A model generated the notes under the pieces. It made no database searches. It had not been told where the DNA came from and saw only the letters and a program-made list of their open reading frames with translations. A stretch of DNA of 64,000 nucleotides from Streptomyces sp. Lineage in GTDB: Bacteria; Actinomycetota; Actinomycetes; Streptomycetales; Streptomycetaceae. Shown piece by piece: positions 48,602 through 57,460 of the stretch; the stretch's first letter is position 1; every line of letters starts with the position of its first letter. Where the stretch lies: NCBI RefSeq assembly GCF_019510245.1, contig NZ_JAEKKT010000139.1, forward strand, positions 1 to 64,000. The letters are read 5' to 3'. A program made the translations under genes and the position numbers.

Positions 48602-50836
48602 TCAGAGCCGTCCGCCGGAAGCGCGCTGTTGGCGTAGTACCGCCACGCGTCGGTAGAGCTCCACCGCCTCGGGTCCTCGCCCCAGCTGCTCCAGGCAGTG
48701 TGCCTCGTCGTTGCGGCTGGCGAGGGTGTCCGGGTGGTCCGGGCCGAGGACTCTCTCCCGTGCGCCGGCCACCCGCCGGTACTCCGTCAGGGCGTCGGGC
48801 CAGCGGCCCAGCCAGCCGAGGCTCACCGCGACCTCGCGGCGGCTGACCAGGGTGTCGAGGTGGTCCGGGCCCAGGACCCGGTCGCGGATCGCGCACACGT
48901 CGCGGGACTCCGCGAGCGCCTCCTCCCAACGGCCGAGGCGGCCGAGGTTGACGCCGAGGCCGTGCCGGGCGCGCAGGGTCTCGGGGTGGGCGGGGCCCTG
49001 GACGCGGGTGCGGTCGTCGATCAGGGCCCGGTAGACGGTGAGCGCCTCGGCGCTGCGGCCCAGGCGGCCCAGGCTGATGCCGACCTCGTAGCGGGCGGCG
49101 AGGGTGTCGGGGTGGTCGGCGCCGAGGGCGCGGCCGCGGGCCTCGGCGACCTCGCGGTAGGTCTGCAGGGCCTCCTCCCAGCGGCCCAACTGGCCCTGGG
49201 CGTAGGCGACTTCGTAGCGGGTGACCAGGGTGTCGGGGTGGAGCGGGCCGAGCACCCGGGCGCGGGCCGCGGCCACGTCGTGGGCCATGCGGTACGAGTC
49301 CTCCAGGCGGCCCAGCCTGCTGAGGTTGAAGGCGAGGTTGTGGCGGCAGCGCAGGGTGTCCGGATGGTCGGGGCCGGTCAGCCGCTGCCGGGCGGCGAGG
49401 ACGGACGTGTACACCTGGTGGGCGTCGAAGTGGCGGCCCAACTGGCCCAGCACGTACGCCGTCTCCTGACGGGTGGCGAGGGTGTCGGGATGGTCGGCGC
49501 CCAGTGCGCGCTCCCGGGCGGCGGCGACCTCGGTGTACTCGCGCAGCGCGTCGGCGGCGCGGCCGGTGCGGCTGAGGGTGAAGGCGATCTCGTAGCGGCT
49601 GGCGAGGGTGTCGGGGTGGCCGGGACCGAGGAGGCGGGTGCGTTCCTCGGCGACGGAGCGGTGCACCTCGCCGGCCTCGGCCCAGCGGCCGAGGCGTCCC
49701 AGGCTGAGCCCGGCGTTGTGCCGGCCGGCGAGGGCGGCGAGGGTCTCCGGGGAGGGGGCGGGCGCCGCCGGGAGCGGTGCCGCTTCGCCGGTGGCCGGGC
49801 GGGCGGTCCACTCGCCGGTGAGTCCGGCGCCGGGGTCGGGCGGGGTGCTGCCCAGGGCGGCGCCGATCGCCTTGTGGCCGGTGGTCATACCGCGGGTCCA
49901 GGACGGCAGCCGGGGCTCCCGTGCGGCCGGTTCCGCAGGCCGGAGCCGGGGCTGCGCGGTGACGACGGTGGGCACGTAGGTGGGTGTCGTCCGCCCGGAG
50001 GTGATCCGGCGGCCCAGCTCCCTGGCGTCACAGGGCCGTTGCTCGGGCCGCTTGGCCAGCAGGTCGAGGACGACCTTCTCGAACCAGCCGGGCAGTTCGG
50101 GGCGGTGGCTGCGCGGCGGGGCGGGCGGGGTGTCGCGGTGGCCGACGAGGATCGCCCAGGCGTCGTCGAGGTCGAACGGCGGTGCCCCGGTGGCGATCTC
50201 GTAGAGGACGCAGCCCAGTGAGTACAGGTCGCTGCGCTGGTCGACCTCGGTGCCGCCGATCTGCTCCGGGGACATGTAGTGCGGGGTGCCCATGGCGATG
50301 CCGGTGCCGGTCAGCCGGGAGGTGAAGCCGATGTCGTGGCCGAGGCGGGCGATACCGAAGTCGCAGATCTTCACCGTGCCGTCGGTGAGCCGCATGATGT
50401 TCGCCGGCTTCAGATCCCGGTGCACGATGCCCTGCTGGTGGGTGTAGGCGAGGGCGGCGGCGACCTGCTCGGCGATGTCGACGACGTCGCCGACGGGCAG
50501 CGGATGGTGCTTGTCGTCCTCCATGAGCTGGCTGAGGTTGCGGCCGTTCAGCAGCTCCATCACCAGGTAGAGGATGCCGTCGTACTCGCCGAAGTCGTGG
50601 ACGACGGTGACTCCGCGGTGGGAGAGGGCGGCGGCCACTCTCGCCTCACGGCGGAACCGTTCACGCAGGACGCGGGTGAACGCCTGGTCGTGGTGCGGGC
50701 CCAGCGGTTTGAGGCACTTGACGGCGACCTGCCGGCCGAGTGACTCGTCGCGGGCCCGCCACACCTCGCCCATGCCGCCCCGCCCGATCAGGTCGAGCAG
50801 CCGGTACCGCCCCTGGACCAGCCTGCTGTCAGCCAT
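48602..50836 (-). CDS. Ser/Thr protein kinase fused to nine TPR-type repeats
   Basis: 744 residues from ATG 50836. The Hanks-type kinase domain (about 8-280) is complete: GRGGMGEVW, VAVKCLKP, IVHRDLKPANIM, CDFGIARLG, TPHYMSPEQI. A Pro-rich linker without a membrane helix leads to nine 42-residue repeats (about 365-740), each close to GPxHPDTLxxRxExAxxLGRLGRWxEAL. The TPR part probably binds partners, so the kinase is cytosolic and not of the usual receptor type. The repeats also give a 126-bp periodicity at the DNA level. Confidence 0.92.
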   Translation of the reverse strand: MADSRLVQGRYRLLDLIGRGGMGEVWRARDESLGRQVAVKCLKPLGPHHDQAFTRVLRERFRREARVAAALSHRGVTVVHDFGEYDGILYLVMELLNGRNLSQLMEDDKHHPLPVGDVVDIAEQVAAALAYTHQQGIVHRDLKPANIMRLTDGTVKICDFGIARLGHDIGFTSRLTGTGIAMGTPHYMSPEQIGGTEVDQRSDLYSLGCVLYEIATGAPPFDLDDAWAILVGHRDTPPAPPRSHRPELPGWFEKVVLDLLAKRPEQRPCDARELGRRITSGRTTPTYVPTVVTAQPRLRPAEPAAREPRLPSWTRGMTTGHKAIGAALGSTPPDPGAGLTGEWTARPATGEAAPLPAAPAPSPETLAALAGRHNAGLSLGRLGRWAEAGEVHRSVAEERTRLLGPGHPDTLASRYEIAFTLSRTGRAADALREYTEVAAARERALGADHPDTLATRQETAYVLGQLGRHFDAHQVYTSVLAARQRLTGPDHPDTLRCRHNLAFNLSRLGRLEDSYRMAHDVAAARARVLGPLHPDTLVTRYEVAYAQGQLGRWEEALQTYREVAEARGRALGADHPDTLAARYEVGISLGRLGRSAEALTVYRALIDDRTRVQGPAHPETLRARHGLGVNLGRLGRWEEALAESRDVCAIRDRVLGPDHLDTLVSRREVAVSLGWLGRWPDALTEYRRVAGARERVLGPDHPDTLASRNDEAHCLEQLGRGPEAVELYRRVAVLRQQRASGGRL

Positions 50837-50941
50837 CGCGCGCCGTCGCCCCCCGTCGCCTCCAGCCCCGCCCTCCCCAGGGGTCACCGGCACGACGTGG
50901 CCGCGCGGTGCCGTAGACCCCGACTCGCCCAGTATGGCGCC

Positions 50942-51787
50942 TTATCGCCCGGCTTTGTACGGTGCCGGGCGCGCGCCCGGACCGAGCCTCGCCATGGCGC
51001 GCAGGATGTGTTTGGGCGGGAGTTGCCACCGCAGACGTGCGGGAACACAGCGCAACAGGGTGCCGGTGGCGCGCAGTCGGCGGGTGACGACGGCGGGTCG
51101 GGGGGCCGGTCTGCCGTACAGCTCGTGGGCGTACGGCGGCAGGGAGGCGTACGCCAGCCGGGCCACGCGCCGCCACAGTACTTCGCGCGCCGGTATCAGG
51201 AGCGGGTGCGTCGGCGGGCGGAGCAGGAAGTCGTCCACCGCGCGGGCGTCGGCACCCGCGGTGAGCTGCGGTCGTACCTTCTCGAAGTAGGCGGTCATCT
51301 CCTCCTGGTCGCCCGGCACGGCAGTGGGGTCGAGGCCGACCAGGCGGCCGCTGACCCGGTGTTCGGCGATGTAGCGGTCGGCCTGGGCGTCGGTGAGCGG
51401 GAAGCCGGAGCGGCGGACGACGTGCAGATAGGAGTCGATCTCGGCGCAGTGCACCCACAGCAGCAGGTCGGGGTCGTCCACGCGGTAGCGTTCGCCGGTG
51501 TCCGGGTCCGTCGCGCCCAGCATGCCGTGGATCTTCCGGATCCGCGCTCCGGCCCGCTCGGCGGCATCGGTGGTGCCGTAGGTCGTCGTACCGACGAAGT
51601 TCGCGGTCCGCATCAGCCGGCCCCAGGCGTCGCGGCGGAAGTCGGAGTTCTCCATGACACCGCGCACCGCGCGGGGATGCAGGGCCTGGAGATAGAGCGC
51701 CCGGATGCCGGCCACCCACATCATGGGGTCGCCGTGCACCTGCCAGGTCACGGAGTCAGGGGTGAAGAGCCCGGCATCGCCGTCCAT
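50942..51787 (-). CDS. Oxygenase MpaB family (DUF2236) protein
   Basis: 281 residues from ATG 51787. DUF2236 features: a start VTWQVHGDPMMWVAGIRALYLQALHPRAV with the family's conserved QALHP, then NFVGTTTYG and LLLWVHCAEIDSYLHVVR. The family includes heme proteins such as latex-clearing protein and fungal MpaB. His residues in LHP and VHC are candidate heme ligands. The substrate is unknown. It may be co-transcribed with the downstream kinase (105 bp gap). No strong ribosome site was found. Confidence 0.82.
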   Translation of the reverse strand: MDGDAGLFTPDSVTWQVHGDPMMWVAGIRALYLQALHPRAVRGVMENSDFRRDAWGRLMRTANFVGTTTYGTTDAAERAGARIRKIHGMLGATDPDTGERYRVDDPDLLLWVHCAEIDSYLHVVRRSGFPLTDAQADRYIAEHRVSGRLVGLDPTAVPGDQEEMTAYFEKVRPQLTAGADARAVDDFLLRPPTHPLLIPAREVLWRRVARLAYASLPPYAHELYGRPAPRPAVVTRRLRATGTLLRCVPARLRWQLPPKHILRAMARLGPGARPAPYKAGR

Positions 51788-52030
51788 ACCGGCAGTGTGA
51801 CCGGACTCGCCGGCCGGCACCAGGCCATGTTCACGACCTGCTCTGATGCCGCACGGCTTCGGCGGCCGCGGCGGCGACAGCCGTGATGTGAACGCAGCAG
51901 CCACATCCCTGATCATCTGCGCTGCCCGCCGGCCAGGTCCACCAGCTCGATCTCGTCGAATCCGCTGGGTTCCCCCTGGCACGGCTTTCCCACCACTCAC
52001 CGACGGTGAGGCCGGCGACGCGGTGGTGCA
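51788..52030. other. Gap at the edge of the decayed segment
   Basis: No gene supported. It probably contains the MpaB-family promoter and the left boundary of the pseudogene region. Confidence 0.4.
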
Positions 52031-52240
52031 GAGGACTTCGGGGAAGGCCTGATCCGTGTCCAGCAGGCTGAGCGCGTATTCCTCACGGTTGATGAGGGCG
52101 TTGTTCAAGCCGTGGCGGCCGGCGACCTCGAGGTCGCGCCACACCCGCTGCAGCGGGTTCGACAGCGCGAAGCTGCGGGTGCCGCCGATGTCGGGGAGCA
52201 TGTCGACGGCGTCGCGGAAGTTGCGGGTCGCGATCCGTGG
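52031..52240 (-). pseudogene. C-terminal fragment of an acyl-CoA dehydrogenase-type monooxygenase
   Basis: About 70 codons resemble the last helices of the acyl-CoA dehydrogenase/flavin hydroxylase fold: NFRDAVDMLPDIGGTRSFAL, NPLQRVWRDLEVAGRHGLN. The catalytic body is missing upstream (52240 onwards belongs to a different frame and gene). After LDTDQAFPEVL the frame runs on without homology. This is a truncated relic. Confidence 0.6.
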
Positions 52241-52386
52241 TTTCGGACATCGGCGGCGTCTCCAGCGAACATCGACGAGACGATGTGTTCCTGGAACCGG
52301 AGGTGCCGACCTGGCCTCTTGCCCGATGTCACCACATCGCTCGTGCGCGACTGCGCCGACGAACCAACGCCTCGCCGAGGCACCGG

Positions 52387-52871
52387 TCACGTGGTGGGGG
52401 CGGGAGAATCCGCGTCCGGGCCGATGACGGCCGCGAGCCGCAACGCGGTACCCGGTCCCAGCTGTCGGGTCCTGATGGCATGGCCGAGGAGCTCCTCCGC
52501 GCGCTTGACGCGGTAGATGACGGTGTTCTTCACCACGAACTGGGACCGGGCCGCGTCCTGGGGCCGGCCATGGCCTTCAAGTACGCCCGCAACGTCTCGC
52601 GCAGCACGCGCGGGGTCTCCCCGCTGATCGACGCATGGAACGCGTTCGCGAACTCGAAGAGGACCGAGAACACGACCGCCAGCTGCTCGGCCTGCTCGTC
52701 CGGGGGCACGAGACGGCGGCAATCGCCGAGATACGCCTCCGCGAGCAGCTCGTTACCGGCGCGGAACGCTCGCAGGTTCTGCTCCAGCGGGACGCGCCCG
52801 GGAATCAGCTCGATCACCGATTGCTCGATCTCGCGGGTTCTCCCCGATGTGTCCGGCGGGCCGGACAACAC
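52387..52871 (-). pseudogene. Decayed PucR/CdaR-type regulator with frameshift and deletion
   Basis: The first part (MLSGPPDTSG...REIEQSVIELIPG, EQLAVVFSVLFEFANAFHAS) reads in one frame until a stop at 52530. The C-terminal HTH (FVVKNTVIYRVKRAEELLGH, ending ALRLAAVIG) reads in the next frame to 52387. The switch falls near 52560-52590, where RETLRAYL in one frame continues as EGHGRPQDAARSQ in the other. The long central domain usual in this family is absent. Non-functional unless the sequence contains an error. Confidence 0.65.
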
Positions 52872-52941
52872 CGCTCTGTCAACTGCACCAGCCCCACCTC
52901 GTTGGTCACGGCGTAACAGTCAGTCCGCGATCAAGGAACAA

Positions 52942-53137
52942 GTGACGGATGTACAGGATGAGTTGATGGAGGGGCAGCGGGTCATTCCCCGCCTCGGACG
53001 AGTCGTCGAGGTGAGCCGGGCACATCCGCCGTACGCGGTGCTCGACCCGATGGGAGCCGAGGTCGAGCCGGTCACGGCGTTTCTGCGGGACCTGGCGCTC
53101 AGGGATTCCAGCCCGCTGATCTGCCGGAGCTACGGCT
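52942..53137 (+). pseudogene. N-terminal fragment of a tyrosine site-specific integrase
   Basis: From GTG 52942 (AAGGA upstream) about 65 codons match the start of actinobacterial phage-type integrases: VVEVSRAHPPYAVLDPMGAE, VEPVTAFLRDLALRD, SPLICRSYG. It breaks off at the beginning of the SAM-like core-binding domain and joins an IS3 transposase tail. The catalytic domain is missing. Confidence 0.6.
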
Positions 53138-53212
53138 CAAGCCTCACTCGGCCGGCTGACCCCCATCGAATTCGAGACCGTCATGACCACACCGGCCCTC
53201 CAGGCCGCGTGA
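53138..53212 (+). mobile_element. 3' scrap of an IS3-family transposase (OrfB end)
   Basis: In the frame ending TGA at 53210-53212 the peptide reads ASLGRLTPIEFETVMTTPAL, the typical end of IS3 OrfB (H-S-S-L-G-x-L-T-P-x-E-F/Y-E). No catalytic DDE part or terminal repeat is visible. The left junction cuts the integrase fragment. Confidence 0.6.
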
Positions 53213-53236
53213 CCGCACCTGTCACCCGGACCTGTG

Positions 53237-53780
53237 TCAGCCCCGGTTGGGCGCGAGAGCGTACTGCGGGAACATCAACGCCTCCAACCACAGCATCACT
53301 ACGGCGATCCGGCCCAGCGGAAAGCGGCGCGTGGCCCTGTCCGAGACCAGCGCCCCCGCCATGGCACCGACCGCCGCGCCGCTGAAGATGACGCCGATCC
53401 GCAGCGGTGAGGCGCCCACCTGCCGGGCGCGGGTGATGATCAACAAGTAGCCGGCGCCGTAACGCACCTTGTCAGCGGCCGGACCAGAGTGAGGAAGCGG
53501 ATGACTGGCTGGCGCCAGAGCCAGCCGAGCCCCTCTCGGATCTCGATGGTGAGGCGGGACGTCGTCCGCACGTCCTGCCGGTCTACTTGGAATCGAGCAC
53601 ACATCAGACGCAGCGACGCCGCGGACACGGCAAAGGAAACCGCGTTGACGGCGAATGGCACGGCCCGGCCAACGGCATAGAGCACACCGGCGAGTGAGGC
53701 CCCGAAGATGCCCACCGCGCTAGCGGCGGAGTGCGAGTAGCCAAGCGCAGCGGAGAGTTGTCGCCCCACGTTGGGGAGTC
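53237..53780 (-). pseudogene. MFS transporter fragment, truncated at both ends and frameshifted
   Basis: The first frame encodes SAALGYSHSAASAVGIFGAS, GRAVPFAVNAVSFAVSAASL and GLGWLWRQPVIRFLTLVRP. The next frame continues the family pattern with GYLLIITRARQVGASPLRIG, VIFSGAAVGAMAGALVSDRA and FPLGRIAVVMLWLEALMFP. The shift lies near 53480-53500. The first membrane helices and the C-terminus are missing. Its 5' edge abuts the stop codon of the TetR gene. Possibly once a drug exporter regulated by that TetR. Confidence 0.7.
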
Positions 53781-53782
53781 GG

Positions 53783-54376
53783 TCAGCCCGCATCGACTCC
53801 GAGTTGGATCACCGGTCCGACCAGGGCAAGAGCCTGATCGACGACCTCGTCCAGGCTTTCGCTGCCGTCGCTGTCCACCCAGCGGCGCAGGGCGGCTTGG
53901 AAGGCCGTCAGGGCGACGCCGGCAGCGACGGCAGGACGCAGGTCGACGTCCGGGTCCAGTCCGGCACGCAGGGCGAGGATGCCGGTCATCTCGGCCTGCC
54001 ACTGGGACTGCCGCTCCAGGAAGCGGGCCAGAAGGGCCGGGGTGTCGAGGATCAGCCTGCTCACGCTCAGCATCTTGGCCGGATTGCCGACACTCATCGA
54101 GGTGAACACCGACAGGGCACGACGCAACGCCACCGCGGGCGGCTCGTCGGCGGGCCGGGCGTTCAGCTCCGCGCACAGCCTCACGCCGGCTTCCGCCAGC
54201 ATGTGCACGATCACGTCTTCCTTGGAATCGAAGTAGCGCGAGAACGTACGGCGTGACATTCCCACGGCGGCCACGATCTGGTCGACCGTCGTCTCTTCGA
54301 ATCCCTGGTCGGCCAGCAGCTTGACCGCGGCCTCCGCCAGTTCGCTGCGCACGAGCAGGCGCTTGCGCTCCGCCAT
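53783..54376 (-). CDS. TetR family transcriptional regulator
   Basis: About 197 residues from ATG 54376 (MAERKRLLVRSELAEAAVKL); GTG 54409 would add 11 residues. The HTH is clear: LLADQGFEETTVDQIVAAVG, MSRRTFSRYFDSKEDVIVHM. The C-terminal ligand domain has no recognisable signature. It is divergent from the SDR gene with an inverted repeat between them, so it probably represses itself and the SDR. It is one of the few intact genes in the decayed segment. Confidence 0.88.
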   Translation of the reverse strand: MAERKRLLVRSELAEAAVKLLADQGFEETTVDQIVAAVGMSRRTFSRYFDSKEDVIVHMLAEAGVRLCAELNARPADEPPAVALRRALSVFTSMSVGNPAKMLSVSRLILDTPALLARFLERQSQWQAEMTGILALRAGLDPDVDLRPAVAAGVALTAFQAALRRWVDSDGSESLDEVVDQALALVGPVIQLGVDAG

Positions 54377-54437
54377 GTTGGCCACCGGGGCCGTCTTCGC
54401 ATCTCCCACGACACCAATGCTAGTCCGAGCCAGGCGA

Positions 54438-54450
54438 GTCCTACCAGGAC
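54438..54450. promoter_or_regulatory. Candidate TetR operator GTCCTACCAGGAC
   Basis: A 5-3-5 inverted repeat in the 115-bp divergent region, flanked by CTAG at 54419-54422 and 54451-54454. A TTGACT hexamer (54455-54460) just downstream may be a -35 box for the SDR gene. Confidence 0.5.
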
Positions 54451-54490
54451 CTAGTTGACTCACTGTGCCATTCGAGGCAGTCTGGGTCTC

Positions 54491-55423
54491 ATGTCAGACA
54501 GCAAATGGACCGCATCCCGCATCCCCGACCTGACGGGCCGGACCTTCGTCGTCACCGGAGCCAACAGCGGCCTCGGCCTGGCCACCACCCGCCACCTGGC
54601 GCGGCACGGTGCGCACGTCGTCATGGCCGTACGCAACGAGGCCAAGGGCCGGTGGGCCGTCGCCGACATCCGCGCCGCCGATCCCGACGCAAGCCTTGAG
54701 ACGCGCCATCTCGACCTCGCCGATCTGGACTCGGTCAAGGCGTTCGCCGCCCGCGCGCACGACGACGCCCTGCAGGTCGACGTCCTGATCAACAACGCGG
54801 GTGTCATGACGCCACCCCGAACGCTGAGCCCCCAGGGCCACGAGTCACAGTTCGCCGGTAACCACCTCGGCCACTTCGCCCTCACCGGCCTGCTCATGGA
54901 CCTGCTGCAGCAGGGGCGCGACCCGCGCGTGGTGACCGTCAGCTCGATCGGGCATCACGGCGGGCAGATCCACTTCGACGACCTCTCCGGCACCCGGAAG
55001 TACCAGCGCGTGAAGTACTACGACCAGTCGAAGTTCGCCAACGTCCTCTTCGGCCTGGAACTCGACCGCAGGCTCCGCGCGGCCGGCAGTCCGGTGCGCA
55101 GCCTGCTCGCCCACCCCGGGATCACAGCCACCAACCTCCAGCGCACCGGCCCGACCGGCCTGTTCCGGGTGGGAGGCGCCCTCGTCAACCGGCTGTTCGC
55201 CCAGGACGTCGAGATCGGCACGCTTCCCCAGCTGCGCGCCGCGACGGCACCGGACGTCGAGGGCGGGCAGTTCTTCGGCCCCGACGGATGGAAGGAGTTG
55301 CGCGGACATCCCACGGTCGTCCGCCCCGACCCTGCGGCGCAGGACCCTGACACCGCACGCCGCATGTGGGTGCTGTCCGAGGAGCTGACCGGTGTGGCCT
55401 ACGCGCCCGCCCCTTCGGCATGA
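54491..55423 (+). CDS. Short-chain dehydrogenase/reductase
   Basis: 310 residues from ATG 54491. Rossmann motif VVTGANSGLGLATTRHLA, DLADLDSVKAFA, NNAGVMTPP, catalytic Ser in VSSIGHH and YxxxK in YYDQSKFAN. The length and layout match the retinol dehydrogenase/WW-oxidoreductase-like SDRs (LLAHPGITATNL). The substrate is unknown. The ribosome site is weak. It is probably controlled by the divergent TetR. Confidence 0.9.
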   Translation: MSDSKWTASRIPDLTGRTFVVTGANSGLGLATTRHLARHGAHVVMAVRNEAKGRWAVADIRAADPDASLETRHLDLADLDSVKAFAARAHDDALQVDVLINNAGVMTPPRTLSPQGHESQFAGNHLGHFALTGLLMDLLQQGRDPRVVTVSSIGHHGGQIHFDDLSGTRKYQRVKYYDQSKFANVLFGLELDRRLRAAGSPVRSLLAHPGITATNLQRTGPTGLFRVGGALVNRLFAQDVEIGTLPQLRAATAPDVEGGQFFGPDGWKELRGHPTVVRPDPAAQDPDTARRMWVLSEELTGVAYAPAPSA

Positions 55424-55463
55424 GCCAAGGCCGTCTTCGGCCCGCATACAGCTGCAGCGGTGA

Positions 55464-56582
55464 GGGAGTGCCCTGAGGAGTGCGTGCTGCCGCGCATCGG
55501 CCTCGCGGCTCCGAACGGCCCACTACGGGAAGAAGGCGATCCAGGAGGGACTGCTCCAGCTCGACCAGGACGGCTTCGCTGCCGGCCACAGGGCTCGGAA
55601 GAGTACGCCACAGGACCAGCTGGCCATGCACGGCGGTCCACACATGCGTGGCCGGCTGGACGTCGCCACCCGCACGGTGCTCCTGTCGGACGGCACGAAG
55701 GTCGCGTACGACGGGTTGATCATCGCGACGGGAGTCCGCCCCCGGAACCTTCCCGGTACACCCGCCCACGTTCTGCGCACCGCGAGTGACGCGCTGGCCC
55801 TCAAGGAACGCCTCGGGCCGGGCCGCAGGCTCGTCGTGGTCGGTGCCGGTTTCCTCGGAGCCGAGGCAGCGTCCGTCGCGGCCGGTCTGGGCACACAGGT
55901 GACGCTGCTCGAACCGGCTCGGGTCCCACTGGCCCACGCGGTCGGCGACGAAGTCGGCAGCATCCTCGCGCAGGCTCACCGTGATCACGGCGTGGAGCTG
56001 CGGACCGGGACCTCGGTGTCCGAAGTGGTCCCTGAAGGAGTGCGCTTGGAGAACGACAGCGTGGTGGAGGCGGATACCGTTCTGGTGGCCATCGGGTCCC
56101 GGCCCAACACCGAGTGGCTGGAAGGCAGCGGGCTCTCGGTCGACGACGGTCTCGTGTGCGACGAGTTCTCCGCGACCGCCTCCGGAATCTACGGAGCGGG
56201 CGACGTCGCCCGCTGGCACAACCCGCTCTTCGGCACCTCCATGCGCGTCGAGCACCGCACCAACGCGGCCGAGCAGGGCATGGCCGCGGCCCGGAATTTG
56301 CTCGGCGCGCGTCGGCCATTCGCCCCCGTGCCCTACTTCTGGTCCGACCAGTACGACATGAAGGTACGCGCCTACGGTTACCTGCGTGGCCACGACGAGC
56401 TGCGCATCGTCGAAGGGTCCCTTCAGGAGCGAACCTTCATCGCCGCCTACCGCACCGACGACCGCCTCACCGGCGTGCTGTCCGTGAACATGCCGCCACG
56501 GAGACTGCGCCCCTGGCAGCAGGCCATCTCCACCCGTACCGCATGGGGCAGCCTTCCCGCCCCGTCGAGACCGATCGGGTGA
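55464..56582 (+). pseudogene. N-terminally truncated FAD/NAD ferredoxin reductase-like gene
   Basis: The frame is open from 55464 but has no good start before ATG 55626. The family pattern begins abruptly near 55515 (HYGKKAIQEGLLQLDQ, equivalent to the PPLSK region), so the first FAD-binding fingerprint is absent. Downstream everything is intact: GLIIATGVRPRNLPG, NAD fold VVVGAGFLGAEAASVAAGLG, IYGAGDVARW and the C-terminal domain ending NMPPRRLRPWQQ. Loss of the FAD-binding strand should inactivate it. It follows the SDR gene by 40 bp. Confidence 0.65.
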
Positions 56583-56639
56583 CCTCGGCGACCGCACCCA
56601 GGGCAAGTCGTTGTCCGGACTGCCAGCCGTCTACCCACA

Positions 56640-56920
56640 CAGGGGAAGGCTCGCCAGATGATCGCCCAGGAGGCGGGCGATGGGTGGCGCGCCTCATCGG
56701 CGGCGTCGAACTGGCGGCCGCGCTGGGGCTGATCCTGCCCGCGACCACCGGGATCGCCTTGGCGCTGACACCGCTGGCTGCCGTCGGCCTGGCAGTGGTG
56801 ATGGTGCTGGCCGGCGCCTTTCACGTGCGCCGCGGTGAGTACAGCGCCATCGGCCTGAACGTGGTGCTGGCACTCGCCGTCGTAGTGGCCTGGGACCGGT
56901 TCGGCCCTTACTCCTTCTGA
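56640..56920 (+). pseudogene. DoxX-like membrane protein fragment with frameshift
   Basis: Three hydrophobic helices of the DoxX family (ARLIGGVELAAALGLILPAT, LTPLAAVGLAVVMVLAGAFH, AIGLNVVLALAVVVAWDRFG) end in a stop at 56918-56920. The preceding helix is missing. The likely upstream bit (ARQMIAQEAGDGW, about 56649-56688) is in another frame. A truncated and frameshifted remnant. Confidence 0.55.
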
Positions 56921-57033
56921 TCGCAGACTGCGAGGGGTACTCACGCACCCGACCCGCATGAACGTGCGAGGGCTCCAGGATCGGTATCCCGGACCCCTCA
57001 CACAGCGGCACCTGCGGCCTCGCCCGCCTCCCT

Positions 57034-57441
57034 TCACCCTCGGGCCGCCTCCGCCTCTGCGCGCTCGCGATTGGCGCGGATCTCATCATGGTTGTCGGCA
57101 GCCCAGGCGATCAGGGACGTGACAATGTCGTGGAGGCCACGACCCAGCGGGGTGAGGGTGTACTCGACGCGCGGAGGCACCTCCGGGTACGCCTTGCGGT
57201 CGACGAGGCCGTCCTGCTGGAGCTGGCGCAGGGTGAGGCTGAGCATGCGCTGGGAGATGCCGGGGATCTGCCGCTGCAGATCGGTGTAGCGCAGCGGGCC
57301 GGATTCCAGGACCGCGATCAGCAGCAGGCTCCACTTGTCGCCCACCCGGTCCAGGGTCTGCCGGATGAACGCCATGTGCTCGACCGGAATGGCCGCGCAG
57401 GGCCCGATCCCCACCGTCTCTGTCGCATCCACTGCTCGCAT
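57034..57441 (-). CDS. HxlR family winged-helix regulator
   Basis: 135 residues. HxlR core: VGDKWSLLLIAVLESGPLRY, DLQRQIPGISQRMLSLTLRQ, LQQDGLVDRKAYPEVPPRVE, YTLTPLGRGL. The N-terminal Cys (IGPCAAIPVEH) is a candidate redox sensor, as in HypR/YodB-type members that sense aldehydes or quinones. It is divergent from the DsbA-like and azoreductase genes across a 20-bp palindrome, which suggests a redox or quinone stress switch. Confidence 0.92.
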   Translation of the reverse strand: MRAVDATETVGIGPCAAIPVEHMAFIRQTLDRVGDKWSLLLIAVLESGPLRYTDLQRQIPGISQRMLSLTLRQLQQDGLVDRKAYPEVPPRVEYTLTPLGRGLHDIVTSLIAWAADNHDEIRANRERAEAEAARG

Positions 57442-57460
57442 GACTCACACCCATCTCCGG

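Noticed and set aside
48602..49800. A regular 126-bp DNA periodicity that might suggest an array
   Set aside because: It is explained by the 42-residue TPR units of the kinase. There are no short identical repeats with unique spacers, so it is not CRISPR.
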